DNA of 64,000 nucleotides from Symsagittifera roscoffensis (GCF_963678635.1 NC_087066.1:13686517-13750516); one strand, 5' to 3'. Numbered from the stretch's first letter, positions 21,049 to 31,956 are shown. Numbers and translations: made by a program. Notes: generated from the sequence alone by a model not told the origin.

Positions 21049-21285
21049 TTAGGACAAAAAATAAATAATTAATGACTTACACGTATTTACATATTGTTTC
21101 AACAAAGTCCCATACACAAGCCTTATGTAGTGGACAAAGTTTAATGAGCACTGTTTTACAATCTTGGTTGAAAAAAGTCTCGGGTGTTCAATTGAAAAGC
21201 AATCTATCTCTCTTTTTTCTGGAGTCTTAGCTCTGAAGAACAACAGAATAGATAGTACAGAGACAATAACGATGCAAAGTCTCAA
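21049..21285 (-). pseudogene. Small membrane protein T, unit 2
   Basis: 78 codons, differing from the unit 1 copy by a few substitutions (LFFRAKTP for FFFRAKTP; NTCKSLII for NACKSIII). The hydrophobic N-terminal segment is kept. Same position after a capsid fragment. Confidence 0.6.
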
Positions 21286-21380
21286 AAACTTACAAAAAAT
21301 TTTTAGGAACCTGAAATTTAGAGAAAAACAAAAAATTTTTGTGACTGTTTTGAATTTGTCAATTTGAACGTTTGCTAGTT

Positions 21381-21634
21381 CTTGTCCCTAGATTATCACT
21401 TCCGTTACGTGATCCAGGGGAAACTGGAAAAACATTTCCAATCTCATGCTGTTCACTAAATTTTGGATATTTAACTGTTCAACTGAATTCAACATGAAAA
21501 GTAGAATAAAAATATTTTGAAAATCTTCCATAGGAAGAGCTGGAAAATCTTCGTCATACTGCGCTGCTTTCCTTGTTGTAACATAGGGGCAACAAGGAGA
21601 AAGTGTATCTAATGAAATAACTGCTCCTCAACGC
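21381..21634 (-). pseudogene. Major capsid-like protein, C-terminal fragment, unit 2
   Basis: Same fragment as in unit 1, with the same abrupt upstream junction at CGAGATGG (21,635). Because the junction is identical in both units, the fusion came first and the tandem amplification later. Confidence 0.75.
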
Positions 21635-22008
21635 CGAGATGGCAGTGAAGAGAGAGGAAGAAAAACTTAAATGTCTTTGTGCGGTAAAAATGTACCAATG
21701 AACTAAGATTGATCATTGAAAAATTTTAAACGTTTGTTTTGATGTAGTTTGGTTAAACCAAGCTTTGAGAATTGTTATATTGTTGCAATTGTTGAATAAC
21801 AATAGAAATTTTAGTTAATTTATTTTTATTCATATATATAGGATATAGGTGAGTATATTTACCTATTCAAACCCGTTTAAGATACATGATTTTAACCTGT
21901 GTAAGACACATGTTCATTTTTTGGCGACCTGGTAGGCTTTGAGTACGCTCTCTTGAAGAGGGTGAGTACCTCATTACCTTTCCTAGCCACAGAGTTCCTT
22001 ACTTTTAA
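21635..22008 (+). mobile_element. Retroelement 3' terminal segment, unit 2
   Basis: Almost identical to the copy at 19,394-19,767, including the GGCGACCTGGTAGGCTTTGAG word. It joins unit 2 to unit 3. Confidence 0.4.
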
Positions 22009-23835
22009 TATTGAGGGCGACGGCAAAAATAACTGATTATACTTGGTGAGTGACCATAAATTAATTTTAATGGGTGCGTGGCCGTGCCACGTCCCAACTT
22101 TTTAATCAGCAAAAGCGTTTTATCTAAGAAACTCCTCATGGTGCAAATTTTGTAAAAAAAAAGTTGGAAGGTAGTGAGATGTAGTACGATGCCACTTATG
22201 ACACGCGGTGAGTTGAGGTGGAGTAGATAAAATGTATTTTCTATTGCGATTTGTAAACTTGATTATAGAGAACTGGAACACTACTTGACGATAACCCGGA
22301 ATTATGCGATCAATCGGACATTGAGTGGGGCTGTCCGTGGAGTATGCGCCATTCCCCCGTATTGGCACAGCGGAACCTGCCGTCACAGTAGAAACACGAC
22401 GTTAGAGGCCTAAACGGTCAATTATTGATAAAACGGAGAGTGGAAATTTTTAGAAGAAAAATATTAGAAAGTTTCGAATGGCGCCGGAACAATTCCGAGA
22501 AATGTAAAACGGCCATATTTAGAAGAGAAATCATTAGAAAAGAAGAACAATTGAATTAGCTCCTGGAAAATAGTCGAAAACAAAACGAAAGAAAAGACGA
22601 AGCCTCTTATCGTGACGATCACGCACAATAAGACAACTAACTGAAGCTGATAGGAAGAAAGGAGGTTTGAGTGGGACAGCCGGAAGGAACAGTACCCGCC
22701 CATGCCACGAAATTGGACGCCCCGCGCTTAGAGACTGTCGTATGTTGAGAGACTATAATAAATTAATTCTAAAGCTACTCTGATGTCCCCAGCATTTGAA
22801 TTAACCCCGGTTTTAATTGTTTTTTTTAGAATATGAGTAGCTAGGAAGAGGAAAGGGTCAATCCATCTCCAATGGATATAATATACAGCTGTAACTAAAA
22901 AGATATTAAAATAGGATATTCGAGCCGTGTTTTATTTAGTAATCATGTAGTCTGGGGATCCGAGACCCAGCTATGTGATTATCTTCGCATGTAAACGAGA
23001 GCTGATCAGAAGTCGTTTGACTGATGGCCCAAAATTGGTAACGTTTTATTTAGCCCTAAACACACCAGAAAATCAACTGGCTAAGTTTAGACGAGGAAAA
23101 CGAGTAGAATTTAGGTAGCTGACGCCAGCCAGTCGCCTATAGGAGCTTTTTCTACGCTCCGTCATTATGTAATTTTTGGGCGAATGTTACAATTGTTAGC
23201 TGATTCACATCAAAAACAAAGAATTCGATAATTATTTCACAGTACACTTTAGGACAAAAAATAAATAATTAATGACTTACACGTATTTACATATTGTTTC
23301 AACAAAGTCCCATACACAAGCCTTATGTAGTGGACAAAGTTTAATGAGCACTGTTTTACAATCTTGGTTGAAAAAAGTCTCGGGTGTTCAATTGAAAAGC
23401 AATCTATCTCTCTTTTTTCTGGAGTCTTAGCTCTGAAGAACAACAGAATAGATAGTACAGAGACAATAACGATGCAAAGTCTCAAAAACTTACAAAAAAT
23501 TTTTAGGAACCTGAAATTTAGAGAAAAACAAAAAATTTTTGTGACTGTTTTGAATTTGTCAATTTGAACATTTGCTAGTTCTTGTCCCTAGATTATCACT
23601 TCCGTTACGTGATCCAGGGGAAACTGGAAAAACATTTCCAATCTCATGCTGTTCACTAAATTTTGGATATTTAACTGTTCAACTGAATTCAACATGAAAA
23701 GTAGAATAAAAATATTTTGAAAATCTTCCATAGGAAGAGCTGGAAAATCTTCGTCATACTGCGCTGCTTTCCTTGTTGTAACATAGGGGCAACAAGGAGA
23801 AAGTGTATCTAATGAAATAACTGTTCCTCAACGCT
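22009..23835. repeat. Chimeric tandem unit 3, truncated, with 41-bp deletion
   Basis: Follows unit 2 with an offset of 2,241 bases, falling to 2,200 after a 41-base deletion at about 22,117 (AAAAGCG joined to TTTTATC). At 23,821-23,835 it does not switch to the retroelement 3' segment. It continues into the rest of the capsid gene instead, so this copy shows the Polinton side of the junction intact. Confidence 0.9.
23249..23485 (-). pseudogene. Small membrane protein T, unit 3
   Basis: Sequence equals the unit 2 copy. Here it follows a nearly full-length capsid gene on the minus strand, which shows the native order: capsid first, then this protein. Confidence 0.65.
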
Positions 23836-24705
23836 GAATAACTCTAAGCTCTCTGAAATGAAATTGTTGATATTTGAAACAATTTTCATGAAAATATCCC
23901 GCAGCAGCTCAGTTTGTATTCATTGCAACAGCTTTGTTCTGATCATGGCATCAATAAAAAAATTTTCCTGAACAAACTGGTTTTGACGAGATGGAATGAG
24001 CAGGACGAGATGGACATGTGTTTGTAATGAGCAGGCTCCCTTTCCAGATTCCATTGCAAATATTGATGATTAGGTTCAGCTACTAAAGTTCTTTTTGTAT
24101 ACAGTGAACAATCAACAGTTTTCAGTTTAACATTTAGATTATTGGACAGCATTTAAAAATTAGAGCCAGTTCGAATTAGTATTAATTAGAATTTGGTTGA
24201 TGCTAGTTATAATTTTTCACAAGTACACAAAACAATGGCACGCCTGTCATAAAGTGAAAAAATTATCCCTGATCCTCAGGAACTTGTTCATTCAGTGAAC
24301 GGTTACATATCAAATGCTTCCCGAATTTCTTCAGAACTATATCACTGACAAGCAAGTATTTTTTTATTACTCACTGCCGATGAGTTGAATTCGTTCAATA
24401 TTCGTGCTTCGTGAGGATAAAATCCATCGGCGTTGTAAGCCATTGTAAAATTCAATTTAACTTCTCAACTTCAGAATAGAGAATGTAGTAGATTGCTTAC
24501 ATAAGTTAAGCAAGTTTTTGGTTCCTCGTCTGAATCATGATCCTATTTTGCTTTAGTTTTTGCTTCTTTTTTGAAAGATTCAAACAATTTTCCTTTGAAT
24601 AATTCAATCTTCAAACAGAGGTGGGTATCACGCATACCCAAATAAAGACTACGGTTCGTCTCAAACTCGAACACAATGTTGCTTTCATCTAGAGAAGTAC
24701 TGGGA
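23581..24705 (-). pseudogene. Major capsid-like protein, near full length but broken
   Basis: The most complete capsid copy outside the large duplication. From the N-terminus (near 24,705, minus strand) it reads STSLDESNIVFEFETNRSLY, LGMRDTHLCLKIELFKGKLF, then an in-frame stop within the Lys-rich part (about 24,545). It then runs through the NNLLHSLF-type region, the LQWNLEREPA block (about 24,040) and the C-terminal FFQFPLDHVTEV block. Frameshifts and stops separate these. The family carries the F54H12.2-like label. The linked protease, ATPase and integrase support a virion shell protein of a Polinton/adintovirus-like element, probably double jelly-roll. Length (about 370 codons) seems shorter than a complete protein would be because of deletions. 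Confidence 0.75.
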
Positions 24706-24810
24706 AACACTTTTTATCGACTGGTTATCGAAATTTTTTTTCGAGAAATGCTTTTTCCAGTTCTACGCTCGAATTTAGTTCTTCCAACCCCTAACCGTTT
24801 TCGAACTGTT
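24706..24810 (-). pseudogene. C-terminal stub of the small basic protein
   Basis: Minus-strand sequence containing a KTVRG-GLEELNSSVE-like remnant and FLEKKF. It aligns with the C-terminus of the basic protein at 29,050-29,465 and ends abruptly where the second copy of the GC-rich cassette begins at 24,811. Confidence 0.45.
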
Positions 24811-25981
24811 AGGCTCATCATAGACCTACTGGCTCGAGATATCTGTTGGGTTCGAGGTCCGCACCATATTTCAATAGTAGGTAGAATACGCACATGGTGG
24901 TGATGGACTCAGCAGGTGTTGGTCGACCAACTCTTCTCTGTACCAAAATGCGCGAGGTTGGCCAGGATGTCGGAGATGTCATATGATTTACTGACGAAGA
25001 TCATTCGGGCCGTCCCGATGAGATCTGAAGGCGAGTTACAGGACGTAGTGGTTGATAATTTCATGAGGTTGAGTGAAGTTAATGTGAGTGAAACCGGAAG
25101 AAGAAGGCGAGCGGAGCGTTACGCACCGAATTCCCCACCATTGATGAGAAAGACGACGTACATCGAATTATGACAGAAGTGGAACCATTGCTAGGGGCTT
25201 TAGGGTACCAGACAGGGAGGAACATCTTGATGACCCATAGAGAGTATCCTTGTCACTGCCTGGCGCAGACGTTATGGTACCCTAAGCGCTGAAACCTGAT
25301 GCTAGTATAGGACGTGGAGGAGTTGTACTCCACGGGGTTGCCCGCCAAAAAACAGCCGGTGTCGATTGTGTTAGTGAGTGCCATGCTGACGGTGAGGTGG
25401 TTGTTAGCCAAAGCGCGCATCAGGGAGCAGGAGACGACTGGGCCGACGCCTGAACAACTTAAAAGCGTGAAGTTCAACAACAACTGGGATCTTTTCAGAT
25501 CCACCTGCAAGGTTCTGAGGATACCCAAAGCCATTGAGAAGATATCGAGGAGGCAGAGGTTGATGGCTTGGTTCCGTGCAGTTGTGACGTCATGGATGTA
25601 TGAACGCGCAAAACGTCCAGGAAAACGAAAGCATATCAATCTTTCCAGCTAAATATAGGACGGGGAGCCTATAAGAGAGCCTTCCTGACGCACAGAAACG
25701 CCGTTACCACAGCGGTGAAGCGAGTAGCTGGAGCGCCCTGTATTAGTGAAGCCGAAAAGAGAGAGGTCTTACAAGCTGATCTAGAACGAAAAGTGAGCCT
25801 GTGTCTACACATCAGCTTTCACAGGAACCGGGATCAAAAGGTGAGCTTAGACCTATTACCTTGGTGCAAACAGAGGTTGCTAGAACAGGAAAGTTGGGGC
25901 ACTCCGTTGACATTTGGCAGAAAGTCCTGGAGGACAGTGAAGCAGAAGAATAGGAGCAAGAGGCAATGGAGTGAAGAGTGA
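24811..25981 (+). pseudogene. 3' end of the GC-rich cassette, copy 2 (extended)
   Basis: Repeats 16,682-17,526 at about 95% identity (frames 24916-25173 and 25314-25652) and then continues past the point where copy 1 stops. The extra part (frame 25715-25981) reads VAGAPCISEAEKREVLQADL and is Lys/Arg-rich to the stop at 25981. It is followed at once by the retroelement 3' segment starting CGAGATGG at 25,992. This copy therefore preserves the native 3' order: coding end, then the terminal segment. The product is unknown, basic and probably nucleic-acid binding by composition only. Confidence 0.55.
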
Positions 25982-25991
25982 AGATACAACA

Positions 25992-26325
25992 CGAGATGGA
26001 AGTGAAGAGAGAGGGAGAAAAAAATTAATGTCTTTGTGCGTTAAAAATTAACCAATCAACTAAGATTGATCATTAAAAATTCTAAACTTTTGTTTTGACG
26101 TAGTTTGGTTAAACCAAGCTTTGAGAATTTTTATATTGTTGCAATTGTTGAAAAACAAAAGAAATTTTAGTTGATGTTATTTATTCATATATATAGGACA
26201 TAGGTGAATATATTTTTAGAAGACACATGTTCATTTTGTGGCGACCTGGTAGGCGTTGAGTACGCTCGCTCAAAGAGGGTGAGTACCTCATTACCTTTCC
26301 TAGCCACAGAGTTCCTTACTTTTAA
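25992..26325 (+). mobile_element. Retroelement 3' terminal segment, native context
   Basis: Homologous to 19,394-19,767 but with small deletions (the CATGATTTTAACC part is missing). It follows the cassette coding end by 10 bases. TATATATAGGACATAGG and GTGGCGACCTGGTAGG are kept. This is the best place to look for LTR boundaries. Confidence 0.45.
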
Positions 26326-27600
26326 TATTGACGGCGACGGCAAAAATAACTAATTATACTTGGTGAATGATCATAAATTAATTTTAATGGGTGCGTGGCC
26401 GTTTCACGTCTCAATTTTTTAATCAGCAAAAGCGAGAAGACATTTTATGGAGAGATGACGTAAGTAGTCGAAAAGAAATTTTATCTAGTAAACTCCTCAT
26501 GGTGCAAATTTTGTATAAAAAAGTTGGAGGGTAGTGAGATGTAGTACGATGCCACTTATGACACGCGGTGAGTTGAGGTGGAGTAGATAAAATGTATTTT
26601 CTATTGCGATTTGTAAACTTGATTATAGAGAACTGGAACAATATTTGACGATCACCCGGAGTTATGCGATCAATGGACATTGAGTGGGGCTGTCCGTGGA
26701 GTATGCGCCATTCCGCCGTATTGGCACAGCGGAACCTGCCGTCACAGTAGAAACACGACGTTAGAGGTCTTAACGGTCAATTATTGATAAAAAAGAGGGT
26801 GGAAGTTTTTAGAATAAAATTTTTTGAAAGTTTCGAATGGCGGCGGAACATTTCCGAGAAATGTAAAAACGGCCATATTTAGCCGAGAAATCATTAGAAA
26901 AGAAGAACAATTGATTAGCTTATGGAAATTAGTCGAAAACAAACCGAAAGAAAAGACGAAGCCTCTTATCGTGACGATCACGCACAATAAGACATCTAAC
27001 TGAAGCTGATAGGAAGAAAGGAGGTTTGAGTGGGACAGCCGGAAGAAAGAGTAAGTAGGAAGAGGAAAGGGTCAATCCATCTCCAATGGATTTAATATAC
27101 AGTTGAGAGACTATAATAAATTAATTCTATAGCTACTCTGATGTCCCCAGTATTTGAATTAACCCCGGTTTTAAATTTTGTTTTTAGAATATGAGTAGCT
27201 AGGAAGAGGAAAGGGTCAATCCTTCTCCAATGGATTTCATATACAGCTGTCACTAAAAACATTTTAAAACAGGATATTCGAGCCGTGTTTTAATTAGTAA
27301 TCAGGTAGTCTGGGGATCCGAGACCCAGCTATGTGATTATCTTCGCATGTAAACGAGAGCTGATCAGAAGTCGTTTGACTGATGGCCTAAAATTGGTTAC
27401 GTTTTATTTAGCCCTAAACACATCAGAAAATCGACTGGGTAAGTTTAGACGGGGAAAACGAGTAGAATTTAGGTAGTTGACGCCAGCCAGTCGTCTATAG
27501 GAGCTTTTTCTACGCGCCGTCACTATGTAATTTTTGGGCGAATGTTACAATTGTTAGCTGATTCACATCAAAAAACAAAGAAATCGATAATTTATTTACA
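26326..27600. repeat. Diverged fourth copy of the chimeric unit
   Basis: Starts with TATTGACGGCGACGGC and follows the non-coding part of the other units to about 27,600, with more substitutions and a rearranged, partly duplicated stretch at 27,050-27,240 (GGAAGAGGAAAGGGTCAATCC occurs twice). No gene on either strand is convincing before 27,600. Confidence 0.8.
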
Positions 27601-27775
27601 GTACACTTTAGGACAAAAAATAAATAATTATTGACTTACACGCATTTAGGTATTGTGTCACAAAGCCTTATGTAGTGGGCAAAGTTTATTCAGCACCGTT
27701 TTACAATCTTGGTTGAAAAAAAATCTCGGGTGTTCAATTGAACAGCAATCTTTCTCTCTTTTTTCTGGAGTCTTA
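27600..27775 (-). pseudogene. Small membrane protein T, fourth copy, truncated
   Basis: The C-terminal half (KKERKIAVQLNTRDFFSTKI) can be read. The upstream edge at about 27,775 is fused to an internal capsid fragment instead of the protein's own N-terminus, so this is a deletion junction. Confidence 0.5.
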
Positions 27776-28019
27776 GCATACATAATTCCTCATCAAAGTT
27801 TACAAAATTCCTCACCGGAATCATCTCTGGATTTTGCTTTCTGTTTTGCTTTTTCTCTCTTGAAAGCATCAAACAACATTCCCATGAATAATATAAGCTT
27901 TAAACTAAGGAGGGTATCACGCATATCCAAGTAGAGATTACCATCCGTTTCAAATTCAAACTCAAAACTACTTTCATTCAGAGAAGTACTGGGGATTACT
28001 TATTGTGTGTAAGATGAAA
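27776..28019 (-). pseudogene. Capsid N-terminal fragment
   Basis: Minus-strand remnant of the capsid N-terminus (MLSREKKQNRKQNPE shadow; in the coding phase LYLDM-like and GMLFDAFKREKAKQKAKS). It lies between a truncated membrane protein and a protease-start fragment, which shows repeated deletion and duplication. Confidence 0.6.
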
Positions 28020-28185
28020 TTATTGTTTACAAAACTGGGACTTCGTCAAAAATCTCCCATGTAGGGTAAGATCCCATGTACTTGAACCTGAGATCAGGAG
28101 TTCTTTCAATAACTTGCAGAAGTAGAAAAAACTCTCCATCTTTGCAATTTTAAGCTGATTTAAGACTCTTTTTTTTATTGCAACA
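28020..28185 (-). pseudogene. Protease N-terminal fragment fused to capsid
   Basis: Minus strand carries KLLKELLISGSSTWDLTLHG in one phase and ERTPEL-RFKYMGSYPT in the other. The latter equals the start of the cysteine protease at 32,880. It is joined directly to capsid sequence on both sides. The same fusion occurs at 34,440-34,575. Confidence 0.55.
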
Positions 28186-28990
28186 TCTATTCTTCTTAGT
28201 GGAGCGTTATTGAATATTTTTTCTTGTATGAATTGGTTTTGACGAACGGAATGATAAAGGTTCTTGCTATAGTTTCCATGTAATTGTAACGAGCAGGCTC
28301 CCTTTCCAGATTCCATTGCAAATATTGATGATTAGGTTCAGCTACTAAAATTCTTTTTGTAAACAGTGAACAATCAACAGTTTTCAGACTAACATTTAGA
28401 TTATTGGACAGCATATAAAAATTAGAGCCAGTTCGAATTAGTATTAATTAGAATTTGGTTGATGCTAGTTATAATTTTTCACAAGTACACAAAACAATGG
28501 CAAGCCTGTCATAAAGTGAAAAAGTTATCCCTGATCCTCAGGAACTTGTTCTATCAGTGAACAGTTACATATCAAATGCTTCCGGAGTTCCTTCAGAACT
28601 ATATCACTGACAAGCAAGTATTTTTTTAATACTCACTGCCGATGAGTTGAATTCGTTCGATATTCGTGCTTCGTGAGGATAAAATCCATCGGCGTTGTAA
28701 GCCATTGTAAAATTCAATTAAACATCTCAACTTGAGAATAGAGAATTTAGTAGATTGCTTACATAAGTTAAGCAAGTTTTTGGTTCCTCGTCTGAATCAT
28801 GATCCTATTTTGCTTTAGTTTTTGCTTCTTTTTTGAAAGAATCAAACATTTTTCCTTTGAATAATTCAATCTTCAAACTGAGGTGGGTATCACGCATACC
28901 CAAATAAAGACTACGGTTCGTCTCAAACTCGAACATACAATGTTGCTTTCATCTAGAGAAGTACTGGGAAACACTTTTTGTGTTTAAGAT
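28186..28990 (-). pseudogene. Capsid, N-terminal and middle part
   Basis: From about 28,990 (minus) the sequence runs through the SLDESN start, a Lys-rich region near 28,830, and the middle blocks LQWNLEREPARYNYMETIAR (frame 28196-28414) and QFIQEKIFNNAPLRRIDVAI (frame 28020-28316). It then stops abruptly at the fused protease fragment, so the C-terminal third is missing. It parallels the truncated capsid copy at 34,576-35,379. Confidence 0.7.
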
Positions 28991-29049
28991 GAAAAAAAAA
29001 CTCAAAAGTCTCCAAAGAAGAAGTTGTGAAAACTCCATACCGAAAATGA

Positions 29050-29465
29050 CTATTTTTGTTTCAGAATCATTTTATTTTGTCAAATAATTTGTCTTTTTTT
29101 TGCGAGAGCGATCTGGTTGTCGAAATTTTTTTTCGAGAAATGGTTTTTCTAGTTCTACGCTCGGACTAATTTCTTCCAACCCCTAAACGCTTTCGAACTG
29201 TTTTTGTTCTAACGTCTTTGAAAATGTTTTGAGGTTTTTTTGTCAACAGACAATTTCTCCAATGTCTGGAGCAGCATTTTGAAAACAATTTGCTCCGGTT
29301 ATTTTCGCAGCTGGGACTATATATTGTATTTATAAATGGAATTGCAATTCTCGCAAGAGTTTGTGCAAGGGCACCAAAACTTCTTCCACGCTGTCTTGCA
29401 TGTTCACAAAAAAAAGGAAAAATAAGTGAACTTCGAGCAACCGTTTCGTATGAAGTGTAAATCAA
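29050..29465 (-). pseudogene. Small basic protein upstream of capsid (minor virion candidate)
   Basis: Minus-strand remnant with SFGALAQTLARIAIPFINTI, a hydrophobic helix, followed by TKTVRKRLGVGRN and a Lys/Arg-rich end (TRKTISRK region near 29,130). A homologue at 35,440-35,771 reads KYIVPAAKRIGANLFEIAAP. A hydrophobic N-terminal helix plus basic tail encoded just before the capsid gene resembles minor capsid or core proteins of Polintons and adenoviruses. The identification rests on position and composition. Frames are broken by at least two shifts. Confidence 0.5.
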
Positions 29466-29810
29466 TTTTGATTATCCGAAATCTTACGCTATGGAAAAAA
29501 TTCTTTTTCCAATTTTTTTAAATTGTTGATTTGTAAAATGTTAATATGTCAAGTGCTGTCCTGTAGATTTTATGTCTATATTTTTAATTTGGAAAGGAAA
29601 GGAATAAAATGCAATAAAGGAGTTTTGTATCACCTACTACCTTATATTCTATAATATCACTATAAATCTTCAGGGATTGTTTTCTTAAAATGTCGTAAGA
29701 ATAATAACAGATAATGGGGAATTTTTCCTTTTATTATAAACCCTGTCCGAGTTTGTTCTAAATTGCAGCCAAACATGTTACTCAAATCAGCAATTTCAAT
29801 TATAAACCTT
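29466..29810. other. AT-rich stretch without gene
   Basis: No frame or known motif on either strand. It lies between the basic-protein remnant and the large hairpin, and may be decayed element sequence. Confidence 0.4.
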
Positions 29811-30183
29811 GATTGATTCTCAGATGAATGAATGGCAAATTTTTATGTATTCTTATTCACCGGTGCATAAAATCCGTTATCTTCATATTTTTGCGCGCCT
29901 ATAGGTTTTTGAGCTTTGTCATTTTTATGGCTTAAACTATATCAACAAAATTTGGATAAAAACTAGGTTCATATGCATGGGTTGAATCTTTCTGTTTCCT
30001 CAGAACTATCTCGCCCATCTATGAAAGTAAACTTTCCAGGTTGTATATAGTTGATATAGTTGTGGCCATGAATGACAAAGCTCAAAAACGTATAGGCGCA
30101 CAAAAATATGAACATAACAGATTTTATGTACTGGTGTATAAGACTATACAACAATTTGCCGTTCATTTATCTGAGAATCAATC
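29811..30183. repeat. Large imperfect inverted repeat (foldback element)
   Basis: Left arm 29,811-29,946 and right arm 30,050-30,183 are reverse complements with perhaps 85% identity. GATTGATTCTCAG at the left end matches CTGAGAATCAATC at the right end, and TTTTTGAGCTTTGTCAT matches ATGACAAAGCTCAAAAA. The spacer is 103 bases. No ORF of note. A MITE or foldback transposon fits best. It sits immediately downstream (minus strand) of the ATPase 5' fragment. Confidence 0.8.
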
Positions 30184-30418
30184 CTAGTAAGGTTTTGGTA
30201 CAATGAAGGTTATGATGTTTCTGAATTATAGGGTTTTTTTCTCTGCATTTGACCACAAAGACGTTGATAATGTTGATAAAAGTAAAAAAAGCTTTGTCGA
30301 ATGCTGGTGGAAAAGTACCAATTTTCAAACAATCAAAAATATGATGAGGTTTTCCAGATCCACTTGGACCAACTAAGGAACTAAAATTTCGTTCTTTGAT
30401 AGATTTTAACTTAATCAT
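30184..30418 (-). pseudogene. Packaging-type ATPase, N-terminal fragment with P-loop
   Basis: The minus-strand frame begins MIKLKSIKERNFSSLVGPSG and has a Walker A motif GPSGSGKP at residues 17-24, with Pro where Ser or Thr normally follows the Lys. HIFDCLKIGTFPPAFDKAFF comes next. The ATG overlaps the end of the small membrane protein by eight bases (ATGATTAA), a tight arrangement typical of compact viral operons. The fragment breaks off at the inverted repeat. The family looks like the FtsK/HerA-type genome-packaging ATPase of Polinton-like elements. C-terminal parts survive at 36,766-37,552. Confidence 0.65.
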
Positions 30419-30677
30419 AGCTTAGAGAAGCTAGATTATAACCGACTGTGATTGATAAGAAAGCTACCCAAAAAGTCGTTTGTTCACATTTTAAGGATAA
30501 TTTAGTTTGAACGATTGCACATACTAGCACCAACGCTACAACAAAAAATTGGCAGAGAAAAACTAAAACAGATTTTTTACAAGTACGTCCAAACAACTTC
30601 CACGATTTTTGTTCATAATTTTCTTCATCGAAAACAAAACTTCCTAACTTTACGGGCTTCTCAGATTGATCGACCAA
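30411..30677 (-). CDS. Small double-span membrane protein Y, copy 1
   Basis: 88 codons, uninterrupted, from ATG at 30677. The N-terminus is polar (MVDQSEKPVKLGSFVFDEEN). Two hydrophobic stretches follow: VLVFLCQFFVVALVLVCAIV (about residues 38-57) and a second around residues 69-83 (TTFWVAFLSITVGYNLA). Homologues lie at 44,507-44,755 and, broken, at 47,700-47,830. They share the KSWxLFGRTC core and vary elsewhere, so the protein was probably under selection at some time. It overlaps the ATPase start. Function unknown. It may be a virion membrane protein. Confidence 0.6.
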   Translation of the reverse strand: MVDQSEKPVKLGSFVFDEENYEQKSWKLFGRTCKKSVLVFLCQFFVVALVLVCAIVQTKLSLKCEQTTFWVAFLSITVGYNLASLSYD

Positions 30678-30769
30678 CCTAACTCTAGAAAAAAAAATGA
30701 CAATGACTTTTAATTATTGTTTTAGAAAGGTAATACCTTGAGGTTTTTATGATTTAAAATTCGTTATAA

Positions 30770-31920
30770 AAACTTCGAGTCCATGTTTTATATGCAAAAG
30801 CTTTTCTTTCTGCACAGTGAAGAGTTTTATTCATGATGAAACGGGTAGTTGTTAACCTTCCAATCATTTTCGCCATCTTTGAAAATCAATTACTGAACTT
30901 TTGGGCAAGCGTACTCAACCAAATTTACAAACCTCACTTCCCAAAATTTTGACAGAGTTTTACATTTCTCATAACCTTTTGCAAAACTTTCAGTTTCTGA
31001 GATTTCTAATTTTTTCAAATTTTTTTCAAGTTCATTTTATTTTTTGTAACCACTGCTCCAACTGACTCCATGAAGATGCTTTGTACTCCAAAAAGATTGG
31101 TATGTTTCTTTGATTTTTTTGGGAGGAAGAAAGTGATAGCGTACTGTTTGTCCATTCTTATAAACTCCTTATTTTTTCACAATGGTAATTTCAGTTCTTT
31201 CAATATTCAAAACAACTAGACTCATTCTGTTAACTGTTTTCTCTGTAGTTTGTTCAGTTAAAACAATGAACAAAAGAACAATGTATATACTCATGAAGCA
31301 AAAATTTTAATATATAATCAGAAAATAATCCAATCGCGTGACCAAGAAAGCATAATCTGGGGAGACTACGTGCAACATGACAGTACCAGGTCCTTTTTTC
31401 GTAATAAATTTCACAGATCCAGCAGAATTATTAGGAATTGCATGTAGTCTACAGATTTTGGAGTTTGCAAAGAGAGTATCCAATTAGACCTCCAAAAGGA
31501 AACTTTTGGTCCATTTCTTTCAAAATCATCTCCGGGTCCAAAACAACCCAGGTACAAAAAAAAGGTTTCATTTTCGTATTTGATGAGAAATCTTGATTTA
31601 TGATCTCCAAAATTCTTAGAATTTCATTCAATTTCTGTACGTTTAATTTCTACAGTGCAGTCGTCATTAAGGATTCAAGATTTTCTAAATGTCTCTGCAT
31701 AACCTAGTAATGAAGGCAGTATATCGAGTGGTTTATCGTATTCTTCTCTTAGTAGTTGTAAAGTTTGATTATTTTCCCTTGATTTCCTTATCCACGGTAT
31801 TCTGTAAGTTCTTTTATTTGGTATCGGATTGGTATACTGTGTGTATTTTCATTCTACCCTTATGCAGAGTCCTCTCATAGTGGGATATTTGTGGGTCTAC
31901 GTCCGAGTTCTGCAAGTTTG
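30770..31920 (-). pseudogene. Unknown conserved gene X, copy A
   Basis: Minus-strand coding remnants in order: a coiled segment near 31,780 (KLQLLREEYDKPLDILPSLL), an approximately 70-codon block with PEMILKEMDQKFPFGGLIGY (frame 31449-31631), GPGTVMLHVVSPDYAFLVTR near 31,360, YHFLPPKK followed by a SFWSTKHLHGVSWSSG block near 31,100, and a C-terminal part with KTLSKFWEVRFVNLVEYACP near 30,930. Four copies in the window share this order, so it is a real gene of the Polinton-like element, placed before protein Y. I recognise no family or catalytic motif. Conserved Trp, Cys and His suggest a folded virion or regulatory protein. Confidence 0.5.
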
Positions 31921-31956
31921 GTACTCTTAGTGATTCTATAACAAGTATTAGATGTT

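Larger units (their letters stand above)
19768..22008. repeat. Chimeric tandem unit 2 (about 2.24 kb)
   Basis: Same layout as the preceding unit, offset about 2,244 bases. It retains the segment around 19,875-19,920 that the third unit has lost. The near-identity with the third unit suggests a very recent tandem duplication or gene conversion. Confidence 0.9.
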
